Source: Bacteroidota bacterium (lineage in GTDB: Bacteria > Bacteroidota > Bacteroidia > AKYH767-A > OLB10). From it: a DNA stretch of 64,000 bases. A program made the translations under genes and the position numbers. Location: assembly GCA_016714005.1 (NCBI GenBank), contig JADJOA010000011.1:1-64000 (forward strand). The letters are read 5' to 3'. The notes beneath the pieces were generated by a model. That model had not been told where the DNA came from. It made no database searches and saw only the letters and a list, made by a program, of their open reading frames with translations. Of the stretch, positions 29,934 through 40,462 are shown one piece after another; positions within the stretch are counted from its first letter, which is position 1; each line of letters starts with the position of its first letter.

Positions 29934-32900
29934 ATGATAAAGACTTTGAAAAGAAGCCAAGAGTTTTTTTTGTTGATAATGCTCGTAGCAGGCAGCATAA
30001 ATTTAAAAGCACAGCAAACAGCCATTTGGCACGATCCTGAATTTAATTACAAATTAGCCTACGAACTTTTTGTAAAAGAAAAGTACAGTGCCGCAAAAAA
30101 CGAGTTTGAAAAGGCATTACAGAATCCAGATTTGCCTGCTGCATCGCGCCAAAATGCACAGTACTACATGGCTGTGTGTTCAGTGGAACTATATCATACT
30201 GATGGAGAAAAAATTCTTGAAAAATTTATTGAAGAAAATCCTCAAAGCATAAAAATCCCATTGGCGCATTTTCAGCTTGGAAGAATTTATTTTAAGCAGA
30301 AACAATACATTAAAGCAATTGACAACTTTGAAAAGGCCGATGTTTTCTATTTAAAGAATGATGAAGTAACGGAGTATTACTTTAAAACGGGTTACGCATA
30401 TTTTTCACGGAAGAATTACGACAATGCGGCAAAACAATTCAGGCAGATTACCGGTGTAGAATCAAAATACAAAACTGCTGCTCAGTATTACTACGCCCAT
30501 ACTGCTTATGAAAAAAATAATTCAAAGGAAGCTTTAGAATATTTTTTAAAGTTAAGAGATTCAGAAACTTTTGGCCCGTTGGTTCCTCTCTACATAAGCC
30601 AGATTTATTTTGAACAGCAGAAGTATGATGAGTTATTGGAATATGCCATACCTTCTCTAGAAAAAGAAAAGACCCAAAACAAAAATGAAATAAAACGTGT
30701 AATTGCTGAGACGTATTATAAAAAAGGGCAGTATCAACAGGCATTGAATTTTTTTGAGGACTATGCTAAAAATACAGCAGTACTGAACCGCGAAGACAAT
30801 TACCAAATTGGTTATGCCTATTATAAATTGCAACAGTTTGAAAAAGCATCAACCCATCTTAAAAAGGTAACTGATGTAAAAGATGCATTGGCTCAGAGTG
30901 CATATTTTGTTTTAGGTGATTGTTTTGTTCAGGCCGCAAATAAACAAAGCGCTCGCAGCGCTTTTGAATCGGCTTCGAAAATGGATTATGATAAAGAGTT
31001 GAAAGAAGAAGCTCAGTTTAATTTTGCCAAGCTCACTTACGAATTGAATTATCAATCTGCAGCCATCAGAACACTTAATGATTTTTTAAAGACCTATCCT
31101 CAATCAAAACATAAAGACGAAATAAACGAATTGCTCGGCAATATTTACCTGGGTACTAGAAATTATAAAGATGCAATTGAAGCGTTAGACAAAATACAGA
31201 ACAAAACCGCTACCGTTAAATCCGCTTACCAAAAGGTAACATATTACCGGGGCACTGAATTTTACAACGACAGAGACTTTGATAAAGCCATTGGCATGTT
31301 TACAAAATCTATTGTAAACAAAACTGATGAGCAACTAGCCGCTCAGGCAGGATATTGGAAAGCAGAAGCATTGTATAATCAAAGTAAGTATGACGATGCC
31401 ATAAAGCAGTATCGCATTTTTATTTTTTCTCCTGCTTCTTTAAAATTAGATAATTACAATACAGGAAATTATAACATTGCTTATTGCTATTATAAAAATA
31501 AAAATTATGGAGAGGCAGCAACATGGTTTCGTAAGTACACGCAAAATAAAGAACAAACAGATAATGCACGTTACAATGATGCTCTTACGCGAATTGCCGA
31601 TTCTTATTTTGTAACAAGAGATTTTTCGAATGCCGAATCTTTTTATGCTTCGGTGGTTAATGAAGATGTAAAGCCGGAGACTATGCGCTGTTTCAGAAGG
31701 GAATTATACTTGGCTTGCGTGGTAATATGGCAGGAAAAGCCCAAACCATGCAGCAGGTTATTGACCGCTATTCTAAATCACAGTATGTTGATGATGCTAC
31801 TTTTGAAAAGGGTAACGCATTGATGGCAAGCGGAAATGAGGGCGAAGCGAAACCGTATTTTACCAAGGTTATAAATAGTTATCCTCAGAGCCCCTACATA
31901 AAAAGTCATTGCTGAATATGGGGCTTATTTATTACAACGAAAAAAATGATGCTGATGCCTTACGTACTTTCAAACAAGTAATTTCCAAATATCCGGGCAC
32001 AGCAGAAGCATCGGAAGCCTTGGTGCAAATAAAAAACATTTACGTTGCCAACGGTAATCCCGATACATACTTTGAATATATTAAAACAGTACCCTTTGCC
32101 AACGTAAGCAGTGGCGCGCAGGACACTATCACTTATGAGGCGGCAGAGCAGCGTTTTATGAAAGGAGATTATTCCGCTTCAGCTAAAGATTTTGAAACTT
32201 ACTTAAGAAGATTCCCGCAGGGTAATTTTGTTTTGAATGCAACTTTTTATAAAGCCGAGTGTGATTTTAAAGCCAAAACGTATGAAAGTGCAATTACAGG
32301 TTTTGAATCAGTTACTGAAAGGGATAGGAATATTTTTACTGAACGTTCATTGTTAAGATTGGCTTCCATTTACTATATAAAAAAGGACTACGCTAAAGCA
32401 CTTTCCAATTACAGCAAACTGGAGGGCAGTGCAGATTATAAGGACAACATTACTGCAAGTTACATAGGGCAAATGCGCTGCAACTATTATTTGAATAAGT
32501 GCAATGAGGCTATAGCTTATTCGCTAAAAGTTTTGGAAGCAGAGCAAAAGGATAATTCCATTCGAAACGAAGCGCACCTTATTGCGGCACGTTGTGCCAT
32601 TAAGGCTGATGATTTAACTACTGCGCAAAAAGAATTTAGTGTTTTAGCGAAGCAAGGAAACAGCGCCATTACTGCAGAAGCAAAATATTCTCTTGCACTT
32701 ATTCAGTATAAACTTTCCAACTATAAAGATTCTCAAAAAAAATGTTTTGAAGTAATTAAAGAATTGCCTTCGTATGATTTCTGGAACGCAAAGTGTTTCA
32801 TACTGCTTGCTGATAATTACTATGCACTTAAGGATAATTTCCAGGCAAAGCAAACATTACAAAGTATAATAGACAACTACGAAAAGTCTGTTGATGATAC

Positions 32901-33036
32901 TGAAGATATTAAAGCTATTGCGCTAGAGAAGTTGGATGTTATCCTTAAGTCAGAAAAAGAAACATCCAACAAGGAAATTTTGGAAAGACAACAGTTAAAT
33001 GCAGTCCAGAATGATTCACTTGAAATTGGAAACTAA
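29934..33036 (+). CDS. Large TPR-repeat periplasmic protein (two frameshifts)
   Basis: Two one-base deletions in A runs (near 31672 and 31900) interrupt it; repaired length is 1034 aa. After a signal peptide (FLLIMLVAGSINLKAQ) come at least 20 tetratricopeptide-type repeats across the whole chain, for example AYELFVKEKYSAAKNEFEKA, PLAHFQLGRIYFKQKQYIKA, YQIGYAYYKLQQFEKASTHL and SLALIQYKLSNYKDSQKKCF. The repeats resemble the tol-pal/BamD/YbgF-like family. The downstream barrel protein at 33081 follows by 44 bases on the same strand, and the pair recurs in Bacteroidota, so a role in assembling or coupling that outer-membrane protein is plausible. No catalytic motif was seen. Confidence 0.8.
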
Positions 33037-33080
33037 ACTATAAACTTTTAGAAGCTTTCAAAAAAATAGAAAAAGAAAAA

Positions 33081-34766
33081 ATGTTCAGAAATAAAATAAT
33101 AGTCGCACTGCTGGTTTTAATCACATCAGTTGCAAATGGTCAAAAGGATAGTATTGTTAATACGGGTGACGAAACGGTAATAGTTGTAAAGGACTACGTT
33201 CCTACATTAATTGATGCCAACAAAATAAGTGATGCTCCCTCGGCAGATACAACTTCAATCTTTACACCTGTTTTTAAGTATGATGTAGATGTAAAAAAGT
33301 ACAATACCGTGTTTACGTCAACTCCTATTAAGCCCGTTAGAATTAAAGATGATAACATAAAGAAACTTTACAGAGGGTTTATTAAAGGAGGATACGGAAC
33401 ACATAACACACCTTATGCAGAGGTATTTTACAATGCGCTGCGCTCAAAAGAATTTAATGCGGGGTTTCATTACAGACATTTATCTTCAATGGGTAAAATA
33501 AAAAACTATGGCGATACCGATAACAGCAATAATGGATTTTCTTTGTTCGGAAAAAAATTTATTGATGCGGGCATATTGAGTGCAGAGCTTGATTTTGAAC
33601 GCAACGTGGTTCATTACTATGGATTTGACAGGAGAGAAATAATATTTTCGAAGCGCGAAACCAAGCAGCGGTTTGCTGATATTGCTGGAAAAATTGATTT
33701 CACCAATAACAACACCGATAAAAATAACTGGGATTTTGGTTTGGGATTAGCCTTTAATAACTACACTGCCAAAAGACATGCAGACAAAACATCTGAAACA
33801 GGTTTTAACTTAAACGGTAATCTTGGAAAATATTTTAATGAAAATTATGCAAACCTTAACCTCAATGTAGAGTACAACAAAACAGAACAACCTGATGGAA
33901 TTTACCAGTCGGGTGATTTTCCAAATCCGGTAAACAATCTTGTTTTCAAGCTGCACCCTCGTTACAAGATAAAAGTGTATGATTTTGATTTAACTGTAGG
34001 TGTAAATTTTGAAGCAGAAAGTGTTGAAGAATCAAAAATGCATTTATATCCTTTTGCAGAAGCAAGATATAAAGTGGCTCAGGATGTTTTGTCTATATAT
34101 GGTTCTGTTTCGGGAGGTGTGATTAAGAACTCATACAAATCAATTACATCTGAAAATCCTTTTACCACTAATTTTATTTTTCCCGGAAACAGCAATAACA
34201 AATTGGAGTTTAAAGCGGGTACGGATATTAAACTAGATAAAGAAATTTCGTTTAACGGATATATTTCTTTTTCGAGAGTAACAGATACACTTTTTTTCTA
34301 CAACATTCCGCGTGAAGGAACAGAGTATGTAACTTTTATAAACTTGTATGACGATGCTGATATTTTAAAACTGCACGGTGGTTTGCAATTTTTGCAAAGT
34401 GATAAAATGCAGTTGGGATTGTATGCAACTTATCAGAACATAAAGCCGGATGAGTTTGCAAAACCGTGGTATGTGCCAACTTTTACTACAGGTTTAACTG
34501 GTAATTACACCATGCAGGATAAAATAATTGTTAAAGCCGACTTGTTTTTTAACGGTTCTCAATTTGCACCTGATGAAGCTGGAGAGAAGGAGTTTGTTAA
34601 ATTAGATGGATGGATTGATGCGAACCTTTGTGTAGAATACCGACACAGTAAATTGCTGTCTGTTTTTGCGCAGGTGAACAACATTGCATCCCAGCAATAT
34701 TTCAGATGGTATAATTACCCATCATACAGGTTTAGCGCAATGGGAGGATTTACTTACTCTTTTTAG
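33081..34766 (+). CDS. Outer-membrane beta-barrel protein, TonB-receptor-like
   Basis: The 561-aa protein has a signal peptide (IIVALLVLITSVANGQ) and then a short N-terminal segment (DETVIVVKDYVPTLIDA). From about residue 100 it alternates amphipathic strands: LYRGFIKGGYGTHNTPYAEV, FNAGFHYRHLSSMGKI, WDFGLGLAFNNY and LKLHGGLQFLQ. It ends YRFSAMGGFTYSF, with a C-terminal Phe typical of barrels. It looks like the barrel of a TonB-dependent receptor without a clear plug, so it could be a porin-like partner of the TPR protein upstream. Substrate unknown. Confidence 0.75.
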   Translation: MFRNKIIVALLVLITSVANGQKDSIVNTGDETVIVVKDYVPTLIDANKISDAPSADTTSIFTPVFKYDVDVKKYNTVFTSTPIKPVRIKDDNIKKLYRGFIKGGYGTHNTPYAEVFYNALRSKEFNAGFHYRHLSSMGKIKNYGDTDNSNNGFSLFGKKFIDAGILSAELDFERNVVHYYGFDRREIIFSKRETKQRFADIAGKIDFTNNNTDKNNWDFGLGLAFNNYTAKRHADKTSETGFNLNGNLGKYFNENYANLNLNVEYNKTEQPDGIYQSGDFPNPVNNLVFKLHPRYKIKVYDFDLTVGVNFEAESVEESKMHLYPFAEARYKVAQDVLSIYGSVSGGVIKNSYKSITSENPFTTNFIFPGNSNNKLEFKAGTDIKLDKEISFNGYISFSRVTDTLFFYNIPREGTEYVTFINLYDDADILKLHGGLQFLQSDKMQLGLYATYQNIKPDEFAKPWYVPTFTTGLTGNYTMQDKIIVKADLFFNGSQFAPDEAGEKEFVKLDGWIDANLCVEYRHSKLLSVFAQVNNIASQQYFRWYNYPSYRFSAMGGFTYSF

Positions 34767-34774
34767 TTGTAGGT

Positions 34775-37704
34775 TTAATTTTTGTTGAGCGCATCATAAA
34801 AAACCTGCTGAATGTTTGTTCGCACATTCAATTCAGCAAGTTTGTTACTTGCGGCAGACGGATGAACTCTATTTGATAAGAAAACAAATACAAGATTATT
34901 GGCAGGATCAGCCCACGCACATGTGCCTGTAAAACCCGTATGACCAAATGTAAGAGGAGAACAGCTTTTTGCAGCCGGGCTTTTTCTGCCATCGGGTGTT
35001 GGCTTATCAAAAATTAACCCACGCCTTTCAGATAAACTAACGTAACGTTGCGTAAACAGGTTAACCGTTTCGGCAGATAAATATCTTGTACCTCCGTATT
35101 CACCGCCATTCAAAAGCATTTGCATTAAAATACCTACACAATTTGCATCGCTGAACAAACCAGCATTACCGGCAATACCACCCATCATTGCAGCAGCAGG
35201 GTCGTGAACGTAGCCCCTCACAGTTTGTTTTCTGAATTCTTTATCATCTTCGGTTGGAGCAATTACATTTTTAGGAAATTTAGTTATAGGATTGAAGGTT
35301 AAATGAGTTAAACCCATCAAACTGTAAAAATTTTTATCCAGGTACTCATCAATATTATCACCTGTTACTTTTTCAACTATGCGTTGCATAATCAGTAAAC
35401 TTAAATCGGAATAAACATAAGAGCCTCTTTTACCAAGTGGAGATGAGACAATTTGTTTCCATATTTTATTTGAATAAGATTTACTCATAAATAAACTGTC
35501 AGCCACTTGTAGTTGAAAGTCGCCTTTGCGTTTATTGGAAAATATTTTTTTGAAGGCTTGCCGTTTACGAGAGCTGATTTGTAAAACGGAATCCATGACT
35601 GAAAGCCTGCTGTGTGTGTCATCACTTCATCGAGCCGTAAATCTTTCTTATTTGATTTTCTGAACTCTTTCAAATAGTGTCCAATGGTTTCTTTCAAATC
35701 TATCTTACCTTCTTCGTAAAGCTTCATTACTGCCAACGAAGTGCCTGCAATTTTTGTAACTGATGCTATGTCGTAAATATCATCCTCTAAAACCGGCTCA
35801 TTTGGATAATACATTTTACTGCCGAAGGTTCTGTTGTAAAAAACTTTTTCGTTTTGTGCTACCCAAATCTGGCAACCCGGCATGGCTCTTTTATTGATGG
35901 CATCGTTTACAATTGAATCAACACGATTAAGTAAACTATCGTTTAAATTGATGGAGCGGGTTGGCACATATTCCAATCTTATTTGGGTAGAATCTGAAGG
36001 AGAACTTGTTCCTCTCTTAAATTCATTATTGGCTGTAACAGGTAGTTTGCCCCTAACAGGCATTCCACCAAAAATTATTTGCGCAGTAATAAATTGTGGC
36101 AGATAGGTATCTTCATAACTTATAATTGATGCTTTTGAATGGCTAATGGATGGCAATTTATTGAGGCAGTAAGTATTTCCAAAAACCACCACCACTAAAT
36201 TTGTTTTATCTGCAAGCCGCCAAATAATTTTATCCATTGCATCGGTAATGCCAAAATTTTGCTGCGGTTTAGTTGTGGTATTATGGACGGAAAGAATAAC
36301 AGTTTTGAAATTGGATAACTTAGAAATTATATCATCCATTTTTGCATCCAGGTTTTCTTTAGACACAGAAAGGCAATTTACATTGCTATATCTTTTTAAT
36401 ATTTTTTGAAAAGTATTATTGAGCGAATCATTAATTACCAAAGAAGCTACAGAACCAATTTCTACATTTTTAACCGGCACAGTTGCATCTTTATTTGAAA
36501 CAAGCGTAACAGCATGTTTGTACAATTCAAAATTTAAGGCCGATGCTTCTTCTGTGTTTAAATCACGATATAGATTTTCTAATTGCACGGGCTGGTAGTT
36601 GTTTAAACCACACCAGTACTTAAGCATCAGTATTTTTTTTACACGGCTGCTTAAGTCAACAGAATCTAATATTTTGCTTTTTATTGCTTCGTTTATTAAT
36701 TCAATTGATTTGGGAACATTTTCGCTCATCAGTAATATATCTGCACCTGCTTTCAGTGCTTCTACTTCAATCTGTCCTGATGGAAAATATTTGGTAACGC
36801 CCTTCATAATAAGTGCATCAGTAATTATTAAACCATTAAAGTTAAGTTTCCTTTTAAGCAAATCTGTTACAACATTTTTTGATAAAGAAGAAGCACGGTT
36901 TTCAGAAGAGTCAAGAGATGGAATATAAAGGTGGGCAATCATTACGCTGCCCACACCGCTGTCAATTAATGCCTTGAATGGATACAATTCCAGGGAATCT
37001 AATTCTCTTACCGTTTTTTTTATGATTGGAAGTGAGTAGTGCGAATCGGTATCGGTATCGCCATGACCCGGAAAATGTTTTGCGCTTGCCAAAACCTTAT
37101 TGTCTTGCAACGCCTTTGCGTACATGTATCCGTAACGCATTACCTGATCTTTATCATCACCAAAAGAGCGTGTACTTATTACCGGATTATTCGGGTTATT
37201 ATTAATGTCAATTGCAGGAGCAAAGTTTATGTGTATGCCCAACCGGTTACATTGTCTTGCCACTTCCTGTCCAAAAGCATAAACAAGTGAATCGTTATTC
37301 ATTGCGCTTAATGTCATTTGCCTCGGAAAACGCATGGTACTGTCAAGCCTCATACTCAATCCCCATTCGCCATCAATGCTAATAAGCATTGGAACTTTTT
37401 TTGAAATGCGCTGGTAATAATTTGTTTGATTGGCCTGCCTTAACGGACCTCCTTTGAAAAAAATCAAACCACCAATATTATATTTTTCTACAATAGCTGC
37501 CAATGAGTCAATATCTTTTTGCGGCCAACTGCTATTGGCTTCCAACGTAAATAGTTGTCCGAGTTTTTCTTCAAATGTCCATGTGTTTAAAATAGAATCT
37601 GCCCACTGAGCTGCAGCTCTGCTTTTCATAAAATCGGGCGATTGTGAAAGTATTTGGTGGTTTAATGAAACCAGAAAAATGGTGAGGAGAAATTTTTTAA
37701 TCAT
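34775..37704 (-). CDS. GH3 beta-N-acetylhexosaminidase - beta-lactamase fusion (one frameshift)
   Basis: A deletion in an A run near 35524 separates two frames; repaired length is 976 aa. After a signal peptide (FLLTIFLVSLNHQILSQ), residues about 35-385 are a NagZ-type GH3 barrel: ISIDGEWGLSMRLD, SAKHFPGHGDTDTDSH (catalytic His loop) and LIITDALIMKGV (nucleophile Asp). A GH3 C-domain with VVVVFGNTYCL follows (about 410-580). The last 370 residues are a class C beta-lactamase-like serine hydrolase: DIASVTKIAGT (SxxK, about 653), YVYSDLSLL (Tyr of YxN/YxD, about 761), TFGHTGFTGT (about 920). Fusions of this kind occur in Bacteroidota and are thought to act in peptidoglycan turnover. Confidence 0.92.
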
Positions 37705-37829
37705 TTTTCAAAAATAGAATAGGAGTCAAGTTACATTATGTGGATTGCATACAATAAATAACAAACGTTTGTTAATTGAATAGGCTGATAAAATAGGTGA
37801 GAACTATTACTTACTTGCCAACTACCTCA

Positions 37830-37837
37830 TAAATTTG
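37830..37837 (+). promoter_or_regulatory. Candidate -7 box TAAATTTG upstream of the GT4 gene
   Basis: TAAATTTG fits TAnnTTTG 16 bases before the ATG at 37853. Its TTG is the apparent earlier start at 37835, which argues for the ATG at 37853 as the true start. Confidence 0.45.
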
Positions 37838-37852
37838 CACAACTATAAAACT

Positions 37853-39024
37853 ATGCCCAAAGTACTACGCATAATAAACCGATTAAATATTGGAGGACCA
37901 ACCTATAACGTGGCTTACCTGACTCGTTATTTGCAGCCTGACTATGAAACATTACTGGTAGCAGGAACAAAATTGGATGACGAAGAAAGTTCTGATTATA
38001 TCCTGGAAAAACTTGGCATTGGCAGCAAGCAGGTTAGCGAAATGAAAAGAGAAATTAATTTATCATCTGATTGGAGGGCTTACAACGAGTTAAAAAAAAT
38101 CATTAGAGAATTTAAACCTGATATTGTGCATACACATGCAGCTAAATCGGGCACATTGGGCAGGCTTGCCGCTATTCATTGCAAGGTGCCGGTTATAGTA
38201 CATACTTTTCACGGGCATGTGTTTCACTCTTATTTCAGTCCGCTTAAGACAAAAATATTTTTAGCAATTGAAAGATATCTTGCTTCAAAATGTTCGGCCA
38301 TAGTTGCTATTAGCGATTTACAGAAAAAGGAATTGTGTTACGATTTTAAAGTTTGTAGTCCTGATAAAACGGTTGTTATTCCTCTGGGCTTTGACCTTGA
38401 TCGTTTTACCGAAGACATAATAGAAAAGCGTAAAGCTTTTCGTGAAAAATATTTATTGGATGATGAGATTGCGATTGGAATAATAGGAAGGTTTGCTCCC
38501 ATAAACAATCATGATTTGTTTTTAAAAGCTTTTAAAAACTAACACAACAAACCATTAAAAAAGTTGTTGCTGTTTTAGTTGGCGATGGCGATGACAGGAC
38601 TAAACTTGAAAACCTATGTTCTGAGTTAGGATTGACTTACGGTAATGGTAAAAAAAAGACACAGGTGATTTTTACCTCATGGATAAAAGAAATTGACATT
38701 GCTCTTGCTGGCTTAGATATAGTTGCAATGACTTCATTAAATGAAGGAACTCCGGTAAGCTTAATTGAAGCTCAAGCAGCAGGAAAGCCCATTGTATCAA
38801 CCAACGTGGGTGGTATAGAAAATGTGGTGTTGCCAAATAAAACAGCCTTTTTGAGCGAAAGTGGGGATGCAGATGCTTTTGCTAAAAACATGTTGCAGCT
38901 TGTGGATGATAACGATCTAAGAAAAAAAATTTCTGAAAAGGGATGGGCGCATGTAAAAGAGAAGTTTCATTACCTACGTTTAGTTAGTGATATGAAAGAA
39001 TTGTACAAGCGGTTATTGCATTGA
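37853..39024 (+). CDS. GT4-family glycosyltransferase (one frameshift)
   Basis: A deletion in an A run near 38537 splits the gene; repaired length is 390 aa from the ATG at 37853 (MPKVLRIINRLNIGGPTYNV). The N-domain has RLNIGGPTYNVAYLTRYL and DIVHTHAAKSGTLGRLAA. The C-domain has IGIIGRFAPINNHDLFLKAF, VVAVLVGDGDDRTKLE, SWIKEIDIALAGLDIVAMTS and NEGTPVSLIEAQAAGKPIVSTNVGG, the EX7E-like acidic loop of GT4. It would use a nucleotide sugar to extend a surface glycan or lipid. No other glycosyltransferases are adjacent, so the acceptor is unknown. Confidence 0.88.
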
Positions 39025-39062
39025 AGTTTTTTTAAATACTAAGTTTGTGCTTTGTATATAAC

Positions 39063-39530
39063 GTGGCTACCAAACGGACAGATATATTAATCCAAAATAA
39101 AAAAGCTTCGCACGATTATTTTTTTGTGCAATCGTGGGAGGCTGGCGTTAAGCTAAGCGGTACTGAAGTAAAGTCTATCCGGAACGGGCAGGCAAACCTT
39201 ACCGATTCATACTGCTACATTAAGGATGGAGAGATGTTTGTGAAAAATATTCACATATCCGAATATAAGGAAGGAGGCTATGCTAATCACGAGCCAAAAC
39301 GCGAACGCAAATTACTATTGAAAAAAAGTGAAATAACTAAAATCCAGTCGAAGGCAAAAGAAAAAGGCACCACCATTATTCCGGTAAAAATTTATTTTAA
39401 TCAAAACGGATTTGCAAAAATTGAAATTGCAGTTGCACGCGGTAAAAAATTATTTGATAAACGCGAAACGCTTAAAGAAAACGAGGCGAAGAGGGAAATG
39501 GACAGGGCAATGAAAAGAGAAAGAGGGTAA
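39063..39530 (+). CDS. smpB: SsrA-binding protein SmpB
   Basis: It is 155 aa from the GTG at 39063 (ATKRTDILIQNKKASHDY); an upstream TTG at 39045 is also in frame. The family core is plain: VQSWEAGVKLSGTEVKSIRN, GQANLTDSYCYI, HISEYKEGGYANHEPKRERK, and the basic tail with EAKREMDRAMKRERG that contacts the decoding centre. SmpB delivers tmRNA to stalled ribosomes. The ssrA gene is not in the window. Confidence 0.95.
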   Translation: MATKRTDILIQNKKASHDYFFVQSWEAGVKLSGTEVKSIRNGQANLTDSYCYIKDGEMFVKNIHISEYKEGGYANHEPKRERKLLLKKSEITKIQSKAKEKGTTIIPVKIYFNQNGFAKIEIAVARGKKLFDKRETLKENEAKREMDRAMKRERG

Positions 39531-39561
39531 AGCCCCACCCAACCCTCCCCGAAGGAGAGGA
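39531..39561. repeat. C-rich short palindromic element
   Basis: The stretch CCCCACCCAACCCTCCCCGAAGGAGAGG lies in the convergent gap between smpB and fabI. A related C-rich hairpin lies at 48004-48038. It may be a dispersed terminator-like element; only two copies can be compared here. Confidence 0.4.
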
Positions 39562-39576
39562 CTTTAACAGCGGGAA

Positions 39577-40389
39577 TTATTTTTTCACAAATATTTCCAT
39601 CACCTCTTGGCTTACCCCCGTATAAGAAAATCCACCATCATGAAACAGATTTTGCATGGTAACCATTTTGGTTAAGTCAGAAAATAAAGTAACGCAGTAG
39701 TTAGCACAATCTTCAGCATTGGCATTGCCAAGCGGAGACATGGCATGAGCGTAGTCAACAAAACCATCAAAACCTTTTACACCACTACCGGCAGTAGTTT
39801 TAGTTGGTGATTGGGAGATGGTGTTTACTCTTACTTTTTTTGCCTTACCATAATGATAACCAAAACTTCTTGCAACAGATTCTAATAAGGATTTAGCATC
39901 AGCCATTTCATTGTAATCAGGAAAAACACGTTGAGCAGCTATATATGTAAGTGCAACCACACTTCCCCATTCGTTAATAGCATCTTTTTTCATACAAGTT
40001 TGCAACAGGCGGTGTAAAGAGATGGAAGAAATATCAAAAGTCTTTTTCATAAACTCATAATCTAACTCATTATATGCTTTCCCTTTACGAATGTTTAACG
40101 ACATACCCACAGAATGTAATATGAAATCAATCTTGCCACCTAATATTTCCATCGATTTATCAATAAGGTTTTCCATATCAGCATTAATAGTAACATCGGC
40201 AGGAATTATTTGAGCATTGCACTCCAGCGCCAACTGATTAATTGCGCCCAAACGCATGGCAACAGGAGCATTGGTTAAAGTAAATATTGCACCTTGTGCG
40301 TGGCATTGTTGGGCAACTTTCCAGGCTATAGAGTTAGAGTCTAACGCTCCGAAAATTATTCCGCGTTTTCCTTTTAGTAGATTGTTCAT
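39577..40389 (-). CDS. fabI: Enoyl-[ACP] reductase FabI
   Basis: The 270-aa SDR-like enzyme begins LLKGKRGIIFGALDSNSIAW with the NAD-binding glycine region of FabI. It has ILHSVGMS, the active-site Tyr-x6-Lys (DYNEMADAKSLLESVARSF, about 158-165) and VRVNTISQSPTKTTAGSGVKGFDGF with the flexible substrate loop. It reduces enoyl-ACP in the last step of each fatty-acid elongation round. RecN follows upstream on the same strand, separated by 73 bases. Confidence 0.95.
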   Translation of the reverse strand: MNNLLKGKRGIIFGALDSNSIAWKVAQQCHAQGAIFTLTNAPVAMRLGAINQLALECNAQIIPADVTINADMENLIDKSMEILGGKIDFILHSVGMSLNIRKGKAYNELDYEFMKKTFDISSISLHRLLQTCMKKDAINEWGSVVALTYIAAQRVFPDYNEMADAKSLLESVARSFGYHYGKAKKVRVNTISQSPTKTTAGSGVKGFDGFVDYAHAMSPLGNANAEDCANYCVTLFSDLTKMVTMQNLFHDGGFSYTGVSQEVMEIFVKK

Positions 40390-40462
40390 ATAAGTGTTGT
40401 TAGATAATTTGATGGACGAAATTAGAGATTAAATTGTTTGGGCGAAATGATAACGTTAATAC

